The notes under the pieces: generated by a model | The model's database searches: none | The model's input: only the letters and a program-made list of their open reading frames with translations | Told to the model about the DNA's origin: nothing | Translations under genes and position numbers: made by a program | Assembly (NCBI GenBank): GCA_941918925.1 | Contig: OW799233.1 | Coordinates: 71,000,578-71,064,577 of the forward strand | DNA from: Phyto melanocephala | Taxonomy: Eukaryota > Arthropoda > Insecta > Diptera > Rhinophoridae | DNA length: 64,000 nucleotides | Reading direction: 5' to 3' | Shown here: positions 53,261 through 64,000 of the stretch, piece by piece | How the letters are laid out: every line of letters starts with the position of its first letter | Position numbering within the stretch: the first letter of the stretch is position 1

Positions 53261-56200
53261 CATACCGGGAAACTCTGAGTGTATACCAGCTTAATCTGCA
53301 TCATAGCAGAGCGGCTTCGGCGGTGATGATGCGATGTTTTGTGGAGGATGGGTTGGATATAGCTTTACTACAGGAACCATGGATTGTTAGGGATAACATC
53401 ATGGGCCTGTCTCGTCGGACCGCCAGTCTGTTTCACTCACAGACGGGGGGGAGGTTGAGGACATGTATCCTGGTGCGTCACGGTGTGTGTGCTGTGCCGA
53501 TGACGCATCTCTGTTCGCCGGATCTTACGGTTGTGATGATAGGCGCGGGTTCGGGATCGTTTCTGGTGGCGTCGGCTTACCTACCCTATGACACACCGGA
53601 CTCCCATCCTTCGGGGGAGGTTAGGAATCTGGTGGAGTTCTGTAGGTTGAGGGGTATGCCTCTTGTTTTGGGCTGTGATGCTAATTCACACAGTACTGTA
53701 TGGGGCAGTACGGACGATAACCACAGGGGACAGCAATTGCTGGAGTTTGTGGAGTGTCATGACCTGCTGGTCCTGAACAGGGGTGTCGAGCCCACCTTCG
53801 TGGATGCACGTAGGGCGGAGGTAATCGACATCACCTTATGCTCTGTTGGAATGCTGGATAGAGTTGGGAATTGGAGAGTGGTGGACAGATTGACCATGTC
53901 TGACCACAGGGCTATCCAGTTTGAGATTCTGTATGGTAGGAGGCGGAGGAAGGCGCGTAGGCGTATCAGGGTACCGAGGGATACGAATCGCACTAAGTAC
54001 GAGCAGTGCCTCTCGGGACTTTCGGGGAGTGTTCCACACCGGGCACTTCGGAATACGGTGGATATTGAGCGGACGGTGGAGAGGGTAAACTCTACTGTCG
54101 GACTTGCCTTCGAGAATGCGTGTCCTCTCACGGTAGTGGATGAAAAGGATTCTACTCTATGGTGGAGTAGTGAATTGGAATCCATGAAGAGGGATACGAG
54201 GAGGGCCTTTAAACGTTACATGAGGGGGAGGAATCCTGACTTATGGGACGAGTATAAGGCGAGGAAGAAGGAGCTGAAGAGGACTATACGTCTTCGGAAA
54301 CGAAGTACGTGGAGGGAATTCTGCTCCGGCGTGATGGATACATCTGAAGTGGGGAGACTGCAGAGGATGGTGTCTAGAGACCCTGTCTCCAGAATGGGGC
54401 TTATTCGCAGGAGCGATGGAGGCATGACGGAGACGATGGAGGGGACATTACGGTCGCTGATGGAGGTATATTTTCCTGGAAGCTTCATTTCGAATGACTC
54501 ATGGGTTCCCGTTAACAGGGGAGCCAGTGAGATAAGGCGAAGGGACGCTGAAAGGATAATAACTCTTAATGGGGTTAGAAGTGCAATTTTGTCTTTTGCC
54601 CCTTTTAAGGCGGCTGGGATGGTAGGGATATTTCCTGCATTACTACAGTGGGGTATGAACACTCTACTTGTGGTGATTAGGGAAATATTTGTTGCCTGTC
54701 TTTCGACAGGGTATATTCCGGTGGCGTGGAGGGAGACCAGGGTGGTTTTTCTTCCCAAACCGGGGAAGAGGGACTATACGGAGGCTAAGTCGTTCAGGCC
54801 GATCAGTCTTACATCCTTTCTATTGAAGGCAATGGAAAGGGTGTTGGTTGACTACCTGGAGGAGAACACGCTGATGGATTGAGTGGGAGTCAGCACGCTT
54901 ACAGAGCTGGGAGGTCTACTGAGACAGCCCTGCACGAACTGGTGAGGGTTGCTGAGAGGGAGATTTTCAATGGTGATCTGGCTTTGTCCGTATTTATGGA
55001 AATAGAAGGTGCTTTTGATAGGATCTCTTTTGATAGACTGGGAAATGCTCTCGATGAGCGAGGGGATGATTCTGTTGTGGTGAAGTGGATCGGCGCCATG
55101 CTCAGATGTAGGGCAGTGAATCTCAGGAGCGGGAGCACCAGGATTCGGGGAAGGGTGGTCAGGGGGTGTCCGCAAGGAGGGGTCTTATCACCTCTGCTGT
55201 GGAACATAACTGTGGACAGCCTTCTCAGAAGACTGGAGGTAATGGGCATACATACGGTAGGGTATGCGGATGATGTGGCAATTATGGTTGGTGGTAAGTT
55301 CATGGAGACCACTTTAGGTTGCATGAGACGGGCGCTCAGAGTAACCGAAGAATGGTGTTGTGAACAGGGACTAACCATAAATGCTGGCAAGTCGGATGCT
55401 ATGCTCTTCACGCGGAGAAGGAAGGGCATAGAGATTGAATCCTTAATGCTTTTTGGGACTGAGATCAATGTGTCCAGGAAGGTGAAATATCTGGGGGTAA
55501 CGCTGGATATGAAACTAACCTTGAATGATCATGTTGAGATAAGGGTACAGAAGGCAAAGAGGATTCTGCATCAGTGTAAACGGGTTTGCGGTCGGAAGTG
55601 GGGAATCTCACCTAAGGCTGCACACTGGATTTACACAGTGGGGGTGAGACCGACGATCACTTACGCATCTGTTGTCTGGTGGCCGAAGGCCTCTCAGGCG
55701 ACGGTTAGGCGGAAGTTGGACGGGGTTCAAAGGATTGCTTGCATTGGTATATGTGGCGCGATATGTACCACACCAACGCAGGCGATGGAGGCAATGCTGG
55801 GACTGCTGCCGTTGGACTTATTCGTAAGTGAGACGGCGGCAAGATCGGCGATTCGGATGCGAAGCGATGGCATGTGGTATCGCTTTGGATCGGTTTTGGG
55901 GCATAGGAGAATCCTGGACCTCGTGGATAAAGAGGTTAGGGAGACTCAGATGCCGATGGAGCGCATGAGTCGAGTGAAAGTGGTCGAAAGGCTACATCAC
56001 ACGCTCATAGCGGATGGATTCATGCACAATGAGTGCATGGAGAATGACATCAGTATCTTTACTGATGGGTCCTTTATGGACGGTAGGGCAGGTGCTGGTG
56101 TGTACTCATCTGAGTTGGACTTATCCTGCACCCTGAGTCTGGGGGAGTACGTGTCGGTCTATCAGGCAGAAATGCTTGGTTTGCTGCATGCGTTGGACCA

Positions 56201-56905
56201 CCTGTTGGAATGTCGAGTGTATGGGAGGAAAATTCTTATTGCACTTGACAACCAGTCGGTTATAAAACGTATGCAGCGGATGGATGTGAACTCCTCCTTG
56301 GTGCTTGAGTGTGTTCCAAAGCTCAATAGGTGTGCCTCTACAAATGAGGTAACGCTGATGTGGGTCAAGGGACACGTGGGCATAGCTGGGAATGAGGCTG
56401 CTGACGAACTTGCGAGGAAGGGGTCTGAGGCTGCATTCTGCGGACCGGAACCCAGAGTTGCTCTGGGCAATGGGTTAGTGCGGGCGAGGATCTTTCAATG
56501 GGTGAACTCTATAAACTTGCGAAGGTGGATGGAGGGAACCGCGTGTAGACAGGCCCGTATGGTGCTCAGGGAGCCACTTGGCAGGGGTGCAGTGAAGATA
56601 CTCGGTTTTAATCGGAGTATGATGAGCTGGATCACTGCGTTGATTACAGGACATGGTAACTTCAAATATCATCTGAAAGGATGCGGATCGTGGATGATGA
56701 TATTTGTAGAATGTGCCTGGAGGGTGCCGAGACGGCAGCGCATGTGGTATGCGAGTGTCCGGCGTTGGCGAGCGTAAGATTGAGGATCACAGGCAAGCAC
56801 ACGTTGGGTGTGAGTGCGATGGGGGACCTTGGTCTTAGGGAGATGCTGGCGATTACAAAGGACTGTGCGATGAGGATTGTCGACAATCACCAGTCAGCAG
56901 TGTGA
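53261..56905 (+). pseudogene. Endonuclease / reverse transcriptase / RNase H polyprotein, two frameshifts
   Basis: Frame 1 is open from the element start to 54882. Endonuclease: 'VYQLNLHHSRAASAV', 'IALLQEPW', 'GCDANSHSTVWGS', 'DITLCS', 'MSDHRAI'. RT start: 'AGMVGIFPALLQWG', 'VVFLPKPGKRDYTEAKSFRP'. A -1 change near 54877 leads to frame 2 (54879-56680): 'GSQHAYRAGRSTETAL', 'FMEIEGAFDRISFD' (motif A with Glu for the usual second Asp region), 'GCPQGGVLSPLLWNI', 'GYADDVAIM', then RNase H 56046-56430 with 'FTDGSFMDG', 'AEMLGLLHALD', 'ALDNQSV' and 'KGHVGIAGNEAADELA'. A second shift near 56675 leads to the knuckle 'CRMCLEGAETAAHVVCEC' (to 56905). Confidence 0.88.
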
Positions 56906-57064
56906 AATCGTTTTTCTGGTCCAGAGCAAACGCCGGTTGTGGCGCGGGACTCAGTGATTGAAGGTATACTGATCGGTAGACACGAAATCACTGAGGAGCG
57001 AAGGGGGTCGAAAAGGTGATAGTAGTGGTCTGCTTCGATATTCCCCCTACATGTGTATGTATGT
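53261..57064 (+). mobile_element. EN-RT-RNase H LINE, 5'-truncated, with 11-bp target duplication
   Basis: The element lies between two copies of AATCGATCTCC. Its base composition is about half G+C, in sharp contrast to the neighbours. No ORF1 is present and the first coding residues already belong to the endonuclease, so it is truncated at the 5' end. The 3' UTR is about 160 bp and ends in a (tgta)-like tail. The C-terminal RNase H and zinc knuckle place it with the I/LOA/R1-type LINEs. Confidence 0.85.
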
Positions 57065-57075
57065 AATCGATCTCC
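57065..57075. repeat. Right 11-bp target-site duplication AATCGATCTCC
   Basis: Exact match to 53250-53260. Confidence 0.85.
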
Positions 57076-57369
57076 GCGTACGTCTGTCTTTCATGACAAT
57101 CACGATCGAACTCCCCTCAGCTTGTTTTTGTGCAAATTACAATACTTTTTCAATTTAGTTTGTATCATTTTTAGTTTAGCAGATATGCGATTACCGATTT
57201 TACCCTTTTTTACCCCTTAAAGTACGAATTTCAAAAAAATCCCCTCTTAGTGGAGCTTTAGATCGAAGGTGGAACCGATTGTCCAAATTTCATGTGGAAT
57301 CCCTTTTGCGTTTGGGCTGTGCGATGAGGAATCAGTCAGTCAGTCACGTTACTCTTTTATATATATAGA
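57076..57369 (-). repeat. Helitron-like 5' region, minus strand
   Basis: The complement starts at 57369 with TCTATATATATAAAAGAG (preceded by A), then 'taacgtgactgactgact', 'cgcacagcccaaacgc' and 'taaaatcggtaatc', as at 32030-32265. The 5' TC and the A before it fit a Helitron. A 3' CTAG end was not found before the LINE boundary, so the element is truncated or continues beyond the LINE. Confidence 0.55.
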
Positions 57370-58343
57370 TTTTGTTCACACAAAAATTCGTATGTGCTTG
57401 AATTTCTTAGCAATAACGCTTTTGGAGATGTATCCCTTTATTTTCACTTGGATATCTTTATCAGAGCCTCTATGATATTTTCTATATTCACTTTAAATTG
57501 TAAAATGGAATCATGACGATTAACTCATCTAGTTTCGCACAATGGTGACAATTTGTCTTTTAAGTACTTTGGTAAAAACGTATTTCGCTTGGGATGATGA
57601 CTTTTAAAAAATTTTGTCGTTTGTTTAACAAAAAACGATATGTACAACTTTGTGTATAATTAGCACCTTGTTGATTTTAAAGTTATTAAGTTTGTGAAAA
57701 TAGCTAAAAAAACAAATGTCGAAACGTTCATTTAACAAATAAGTAAATAAGTAATTCTGTATTTTAACCATTTCGGGGGTGTTGGTGGTTGGAAATATCG
57801 CTTTCCCCCATAAATCCGTTATTTTCAACCATAGCTCATTTAATTTTTTAGAGGTGATGTGTTTGTATCAGTGATCGGCTTTGAGTCATTCATAGTGAGT
57901 CATAAAATTTGAGTATAAGTACGTATAAAGGCTGGGGCACAATGAATCCGTCGTCCGTCAAACTTCAACTTTTTCAACTGACAACTAAGTTAAAATACAT
58001 GATTTCTTATGAGTGTTGTCAAATTCAGTACGTCTCCGTCAACGCAAAGTACAAAAATTGACCAACTTTTAACTTTTGGCGTACGTCGAGTACTTTGACA
58101 ACTACCATATGGTTGTGCGCAAAAAGCGAAGTCAACCGGCTTTACAGCAGCCGCCGTACTTTTTTGTGATGCATGAGCCGCCACAGAAGCATACAGTTGT
58201 TTTCGGTTCAAAACTCTTTTTATATATAGATTGTATGAATTTAAAGCAAAATTGACATTTTCTTAAAAGCCTTAAATCATTGAAATTTAACTGAGCTGAC
58301 GTGCGCATACGCACAACAACGTTGATTTATAAGTATAACACAC
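57370..58343. other. Non-coding DNA
   Basis: Mixed-composition sequence (GC-richer around 58040-58170) with no recognisable protein, RNA or repeat end. Confidence 0.5.
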
Positions 58344-58700
58344 AACAAGTAAGAGTGCTATATTCGGCCGTGCCGAATCTTATATACCCTTCACAACGTG
58401 TAGGCATGTTGTTATTGCATTGTTTGTATCAACATTCATCTCATATGAAATACGTACATACTTAAAAATAAACAAACATATATAAAAACATCCCATTGTA
58501 AAATAATAAATTTACGTATGTAGTTTAATTAAAAAAATACTAGGTACTCAATGGGAAAAATTCATAAAATAGATATTAATTTAGTTTAGTTTTTTTTCAT
58601 AGTGCATCGTATTTTGCTATTCATGATATTTCATATACTACTCATATTGACCATGGTACATTGAAATTTTTAAAAAAATAAAAAAAATAAAAATTTCAGC
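58344..58700 (+). repeat. DINE-like element, copy F (start)
   Basis: 'aacaagtaagagtgctat' with the TTCGGC-CGT-GCCGAA hairpin, 'tatacccttcacaacgtgta' and 'caacattcatctcatatgaa' match copies A-C. The matching end of this copy was not found. Confidence 0.6.
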
Positions 58701-58710
58701 ATACACTAAA

Positions 58711-58790
58711 GTAAGTGGTATCGAACTGCGAACCTCCAGTTTTATAGTTCAGTGGTGTACCCGCTATACTACAAACCTATGAATTATTTT
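58711..58790 (-). repeat. tRNA-like module with A and B boxes (SINE head candidate)
   Basis: On the minus strand TAGTATAGCGG (58771-58761, A-box like) and GTTCGATACC (58726-58717, exact B box) lie about 35 bp apart, the spacing of a Pol III internal promoter. An A/T-rich tail follows toward 58650. The arms do not fold into a full cloverleaf, so a tRNA gene is not claimed. Confidence 0.5.
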
Positions 58791-59164
58791 GTAACTTAAA
58801 CAGAGGTAATTGCAATCTGTATGAGGTGAATAAAAAATAAAAAACAAATACTATTTTAGTATTAACAATACGTATGAATGTGTTTATAAGTATATCTACC
58901 ACTCACACTAAGTTGAATAAAAGCCGCGGTGACATTTTGTTTTCTTTAAATAAATGCGTACATACATACATACATACTATATGTTTTATTATTCTTTATA
59001 ATGATTTTATCCACTCAAAAACGTACCATTGTAAAATTATAAATTGAGTTTATGTATGTAGTATGTATTAAAAAAAAATAAAATTTAAATACGTCAGAAT
59101 TCCTACATGCGCAGAAATGTTTTTTTATGGCTGCGTGATGGTGTAATCTTTATTAAATCATTCT
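58791..59164. other. Non-coding DNA
   Basis: AT-rich with short 'catacata' runs; no gene seen. Confidence 0.5.
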
Positions 59165-59245
59165 TGGGTGACACCATATGATATGACACACAAAAACTTT
59201 TGACATCATAGTTTCATAGAACGAGAATTGATACCCAGGTCGAAG
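59165..59245 (+). repeat. Diverged copy of the 17.4-kb hairpin arm
   Basis: 'caccatatgatatgacacac', 'aaaaactttt' and 'agaacgagaattga' in order match 17472-17533. There is no inverted partner here. Confidence 0.7.
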
Positions 59246-60045
59246 AGTGCAAGATATTTTTTGGCCGCCAGAAAATTTGCAATCTTACAATGTGTAAGAT
59301 ACAAATTTTGCTAGTCTCACTATTTAATTTTTAAATAAATACAACTGATTATGGCCTTTAGGCTAAGTTTTGGTTGGCTTTTATAATAAGAGCTAAACAA
59401 TAACAGTTATTTTGTGTTTTTTTATTTTCATGTTTAAATTTTTGCAGCAAATTAAAAAACTGCGTTCTTAGGTGCTCACTTAAATTTTAAAGATAATACC
59501 AAAGAATATAAATCATATAGAATGCGCATCACGTACAAACAAAATTTCTTATGGCGGGTTCTAACATTGGAACCCGCTCTCTTTATTACGAATGGCTCTC
59601 ATATAGTTTCGCTCACAAAATTTTGTAAATGTAATTTGTTGTTCACATTCACATTTATTTACAAGGAAGCAAAGAAACAAAATAAATACTAACACGTGTT
59701 TGTCTGTTGTTTATGCAAGTTTTGTTTTTAATATTTTTCTTTTATTTAGACAATAAAACAGATTTAATTCATTTTAAAATATTTAGTTTTATTTCCGTTG
59801 GTACGTCCAACGAGTTTCGAGTTTTTAACAAATCTAAATCTTTATTCTTTCATTATATTAAAGCTAAACTTAAAGTATGTAAGTATACATATGTAAATGA
59901 TAATAATAGCTTAAATATAAACAAATGATGCATGTGTTTAGGTTCTTTATATAGAGATTCATTTATGATGAATCTAAAAAAAACGGTATCAGTTACAAAT
60001 TTAATTTATTTCAATCAGCAATGCATGCAAATCTTAAGCAGATGG
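59246..60045. other. Non-coding DNA; may contain the errantivirus 3' LTR
   Basis: Contains a perfect 8-bp-arm hairpin at 59556-59579 (GCGGGTTC-8 nt-GAACCCGC). The 3' LTR expected below the env stop cannot be delimited without its partner outside the window. Confidence 0.4.
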
Positions 60046-61562
60046 TCAAATATTTACGTTATTGGCGGTCTCTTCTGAGATGGGCATCTCACAGTCATAT
60101 AAGACTCGCCCCTCCTCATGATTCGAGTCCCTTCGAAACAAAATCTTTCTGAACCTCAAAGCCACCAAAACACAAGCAACACACAAAATTAATGAGTAAA
60201 GAATATAAGTGTGATACATATTATAATCCTTATATATAAATTCCCTTATTTCTTCTAAGTTGTCGAATTTAGGGATTTCTATTAATTTAGTGATGTTATT
60301 CTCTAACTTTTGTTGATTAGGAATAATTATATCCATTTTCCTTTCAAATCTTTTAATTTTATATTCGTCTATTTATATTTCACAATTTTGAAAATTTATT
60401 AAGTAATTTCCAGTAAGCTTATATTTATATTCATTAGAAGTACTTTTCAAAGTAGAATTAATGTTTATCAATAAAACGTTTCCAAAATTCAATTCTTGTA
60501 TCAATTTTTGAGTAAATTTTATTTTTGTACATTCATCGTATGAATTATTTATAATATTTCTAATACATTTATTAGTTTTTTCTAAATTGTTTACATCTTT
60601 TTCGGTATTTACATAATATGTTTCATTTTTTATGCTTACAACTCTAGAAATGCTTAAATCAACTTGCATATAATCTACATTTGGTATTGGTACTACAAAT
60701 ATTGTGTTTTCATCATTTTCCACAAATATCGGAATTGATATTACAAATAATATAACGTCCTTTGATAATTTTCCGAAAGAACATTTAATATAACTTAACT
60801 TTTTACTATCAATTTGGTAAAAATCAATTTCTTTATTAGTCAAAAAGAATCTGTTCATTACCTAGTGTTTGGAACTCATTTTGTTATCTTATATTTTTTC
60901 AATTTTGTCTTTCACTTTGTTTATTAATAAAGATAAATGAATGTTCTAATTTGTTTTCTAATTCCCTACTATGTGTTTCATTAAACAATTCCTTATGTGA
61001 TTCCAAAATCAATTTAACGTTCAACATATACTTCTGTATATCATTATTTATTGTTATTTGTTTATTCAGATTGTTAATTATATTCTGTATATCATTATTT
61101 ATTGTTATTTGTTTATTCAGATTGTTAATTATATTATGCTGGTTTATATCCACCGTTTTAAAATGATTATCAATGTCCTCCTTGTCCTGGTCGTCTAAAT
61201 TGCCGAACACCCATTTAATAAGTCTTCCTTCCGCGTCAATCAATGCGCTTTTTTTTTTTATTGTCATGCTTTTCTATTGTCAACAATGAGTGTTCTAACT
61301 CTTCAATATCTTTTTGCAAGTTCAAGATCATCCATCCCTGCTTCACCTTCATGTTACCCGAAATGCTAGCTCTAATTTTATTGACTGTGTCTTCTATCTC
61401 CTTTAGGTCAATTACGTGTACAAGCTTTGAATAACTTTGGATCAGATTTACGGGCTGACTTCTCACTATCATATATCCTGCTTCAGTCTCTATTTTATTT
61501 ATTATTATTCCAGCTTGGCTAACTGTCGATATTACGAAAACCAACGTCATGATTAAAATTGT
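60046..61562 (-). pseudogene. env: Errantivirus-type envelope gene, broken into four pieces
   Basis: Minus-strand pieces: 61550-61236 starts with a hydrophobic signal-peptide-like segment and a heptad region. 61267-60899 has, after a lysine-rich stretch where a furin-type site would be, a hydrophobic run and 'IKWVFGNLDDQD', which resembles the conserved fusion-peptide region of insect errantivirus Env. 60858-60373 is an ectodomain-like stretch. 60336-60046 ends with a transmembrane helix (about residues 45-62) and a short cytoplasmic tail. Frameshifts near 61250, a stop before 60858 and breaks near 60870 and 60350 separate them. A 51-bp in-frame tandem duplication lies at 61037-61138. The gene follows pol, as expected for gag-pol-env order. 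Confidence 0.7.
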
Positions 61563-61721
61563 CCGAAATTTATGGAAAAGACTTTAATGGCTGCTTTACT
61601 CGTGCAACATCAATCTACGATTACTACTTTTATATTTCGTGTATCTTTTAGCAGTTTTTTGTCTTTCCGCTCCCGGAACCGATATCGGGTATCGGTTTTC
61701 TTCTTTTATTTATTTTTTCTA

Positions 61722-63998
61722 TTAAATGCCTTTTTTTCTATCCATTCTATCGTAAATTTCTTTTAAGTTTATATCTAATCTATTGATAAAATCTATTGGT
61801 CTTTGCCTAGTTGTCGAATGAATTGTACCGTTACAATAACCTATCGCTCTAATTACAAGCTCTTCTGTATTAATTCTCTCCTCTGTACATTTCATTATTC
61901 TTATATGTTCAAGAATTGTTGAATGTAATCTTTCAATGTCTGAATTTCCCGTGTGAGAATGGGGGGTAGTAAAATGGATCTGAATATTATTTTCACTGCA
62001 GAACAACTTAACCAAATGGTTGTCTAATTCGTTGTCCATAATCAAGAGTTCCGGCTTACCCAACAATGCGATTCTTTCTTGTAACTTCGTTTTAATGGTA
62101 GTCATATTTTTTTCTGAAAGTTTGTGAACACTTCCCAACTTTGTAAATCTGTCTATGGTTGTCAAAAAATATTGCTTTTCCACATGGAAAATATCCATAT
62201 GAACTATCTGATTTGTTTTTTTCGGTGTTTCTGTGTGTTGAAAATGTTTCTTAATAGGGTTACGATCGTATTTTGCCTCACTACAAATTTTGCAGTTATT
62301 TATATATTTATTGATATGTTTGATTAAATTAGGATGAAAGAATTTTCTCTTTATTTTCTCAAAATTTTCCAAAACTCCTCTGTGATTAGTTTCTTCGTGT
62401 GTTTTCTTTATAATGTCGTAAAGTCGTTCCGGGCATTCCAAATCCACGGCTATCATATTGCATTTAGTAAATCTAAGTCTTCTATCATTCCCAAACAACT
62501 GGATTAATTCCTGCTGAACAATATTGTATGTTTCGTCTTCCAATTCGCAGTTTATTCCTACAGAACCTCTAAGTATATTCTCCCTAAAAATATTTTTCAA
62601 AAGGCCCTCATTGAACACGTCACTTCCATCCACATACAAAATCAGGTATTTCCCAAATAATCTTTCAACAGTTCTTTCCTTCGCTCTTACAATACGTACC
62701 TGAGTTCTATACTTATTAACTAATCCCTCACTGATCTTAAAACAATCATTCAAATCTTCCTCACCACTATGCACCGTTCTAATTTCCTCATCGCCCAATT
62801 CAAAAACTTGTTCCACATTCGAGTTTTCTTTTCCCTCAACCCGACTCAAGAAATCCGCTACTTTATTATTTTTCCCTTTTACATAGTCAATATCAAAATC
62901 ATATTCACTCAACTGAATTCTCCATCTCGACATCTTTGCAGTGGGTTCTTTCATTGAATAAAGCCATCTTAATGGCTGGTGATCTGTCTGGACCAAAAAC
63001 CTCCTGCCGTATATGTATCTTCTAAAATATTACAAAGCCCATAAATTGGCTAATAATTCTTTCTCAATGGTCGAATAGTTCTTTTCATGATCATTCAGTG
63101 TACGACTTGCGTAACAAATTGGTCTACCTTCCTGGCTAAGTACTGCACCTAACGCATTATTACTAGCGTCGGTGGTCACAATAAATTTTTTTTCAAAATC
63201 AGGATATGCTAAAACAGAATAGGATATTACCAAGCCCTTGAGTTTCTCAAATGCTTCATTATATTTCTGATCGCTTTGGTCAATTTTTTTATCTTTCTTT
63301 AAATATTTTATTATAGGCGATGCTATAGAAGAATAATTCTTTATAAATTTTCGGTAATAACCGGTTAATCCCAGAAACGACTTTATCGGTTTCACTGTCC
63401 CGGGAAGAGTCACTTCATTTATTGCCTTAATCTTGCCAGGGTTTGGCTTAATGCCATCAGCAGTTATTATATGCCCCAAAAATTCCGCCTGCTGAGTCAA
63501 AAAATTGCACTTATCAAACTGTACTTTAAGACCGTATTCATTTAACTTGCAAAAACTCTTATTCAGACTATCGAAAAGTTCATTAACTGAAGTTGAAAAC
63601 ACTAGTATGTCATACATATAGATAATACATAATTTATTCATGTATTCTCTCAAAACAAAGTTCATCATCCTCTGAAACGTGGATGGTGCATTCTTCAACC
63701 CAAAGGGCATTCTGATATACTCATAATGACCGAAAGGTGTAGAGAAAGCAGGTTTTTCTATATCTCTTTCATCCACTAAAATTTGATGAAAGCCCTTTGC
63801 TAAGTCGACAACAGAAAAATATTGAGCAGGACCCAACTTATCAAATATCGAACTTATATCGGGTATCGGGAATTTATCGTCTATTGTAACGCTATTCAAT
63901 CCCCTATAATCGATGACTATACGCCATTTTTCCCGACAAGAATTGTCAGATTTTTTCCTGACAATCCACAAAGGCGAATTATAATGTGATTTGCTCAC
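61722..63998 (-). pseudogene. pol: Errantivirus-type pol, 5' end outside the window, altered RT site and one stop
   Basis: The frame enters at the right edge with RT ('SPLWIVRKK', 'WRIVIDYRGLNSVT', 'FSVVDLAKGFHQI', 'TPFGHYEYIRMPFGL'). The active site, normally Y-x-D-D, reads YMYD (near 63615), so the first metal-binding Asp is lost. RNase H follows ('VTTDASNNALGAVL'), then a TAA at 63030-63032, after which the same frame continues 'YFRRYIYGRRFLVQTDHQPL' and 'VKGKNNKVADFLSRV'. Integrase has the H2C2 site (HEETNHRG ... CKICSEA) and catalytic 'HMDIFH', 'LLIMDNELD' and 'GNSDIERLH'. It ends at 61722. The copy cannot support its own reverse transcription. Confidence 0.85.
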
Positions 63999-64000
63999 TC

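Noticed and set aside
53757..54758. Minus-strand frames of 142 and 180 codons opposite the GC-rich LINE
   Set aside because: They are shadows of the endonuclease/RT frame on the plus strand.

Overview
This is AT-rich eukaryotic DNA (long A/T runs, spliceosomal introns, Pol III-type boxes, abundant non-LTR and LTR retroelements). It is most likely a brachyceran fly genome. The main clues are DINE-1/Helentron-like repeats (GACGGACA tracts, 'tatacccttcac' and 'gtgaagggtata' ends, a TTCGGC-CGT-GCCGAA hairpin), a tRNA-Lys-primed Ty3/gypsy element, an errantivirus, and a pseudogene of the cohesin loader subunit MAU2 that reads like the fly protein. A calyptrate fly such as a blowfly or muscid is my guess from the repeat style; nothing here proves it. 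I see no intact host gene. The window is a nest of transposable elements and their wrecks.

Region 1-13 kb: a DINE-like repeat; a broken hAT transposase gene with two small introns and one nonsense codon (1070-2842); a precisely bounded hAT derivative (3391-4930, 8-bp duplication ATAACCAA); a BEL/Pao scrap beside a Ty3/gypsy integrase scrap (5.3-6.6 kb); a cluster of DINE-like copies, two forming a large inverted pair (7.0-9.8 kb); a frameshifted Ulp1-type cysteine protease (9.8-10.4 kb); and minisatellites. Region 13-19 kb: mostly non-coding, with a TIR element at 13.3 kb, tRNA-like modules at 15.6 and 16.1 kb, a 48-bp-arm hairpin at 17.4 kb and a MAU2 pseudogene at 17.6-18.3 kb.

Region 19-31.2 kb: a complete, young-looking Ty3/gypsy element on the minus strand. 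It has 1.9-kb LTRs, a CTGA target duplication, a tRNA-Lys primer site, intact gag and pol, and a textbook -1 frameshift signal (GGGAAAC plus hairpin). It has no env, but it does have about 2 kb of 3' non-coding DNA whose opposite strand carries a run of strong splice donor/acceptor pairs.

Region 31-36 kb: DINE-like and Helitron-like repeats, then a 1.6-kb tandem duplication that itself contains a 168-bp repeat. Region 36-48 kb: a plus-strand LINE invaded by a minus-strand RTE-type LINE; a 4.03-kb segment across both was then duplicated in tandem, and a Helitron later landed in the 3' part. Region 48-57 kb: a decayed LOA/Jockey-like LINE (minus) carrying a DNA-transposon-like insert, and an EN-RT-RNase H LINE (plus) bounded by an 11-bp duplication. 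Region 57-64 kb: repeats, then a broken errantivirus-type provirus on the minus strand (env fragments, pol with an altered RT active site) that runs off the right edge.
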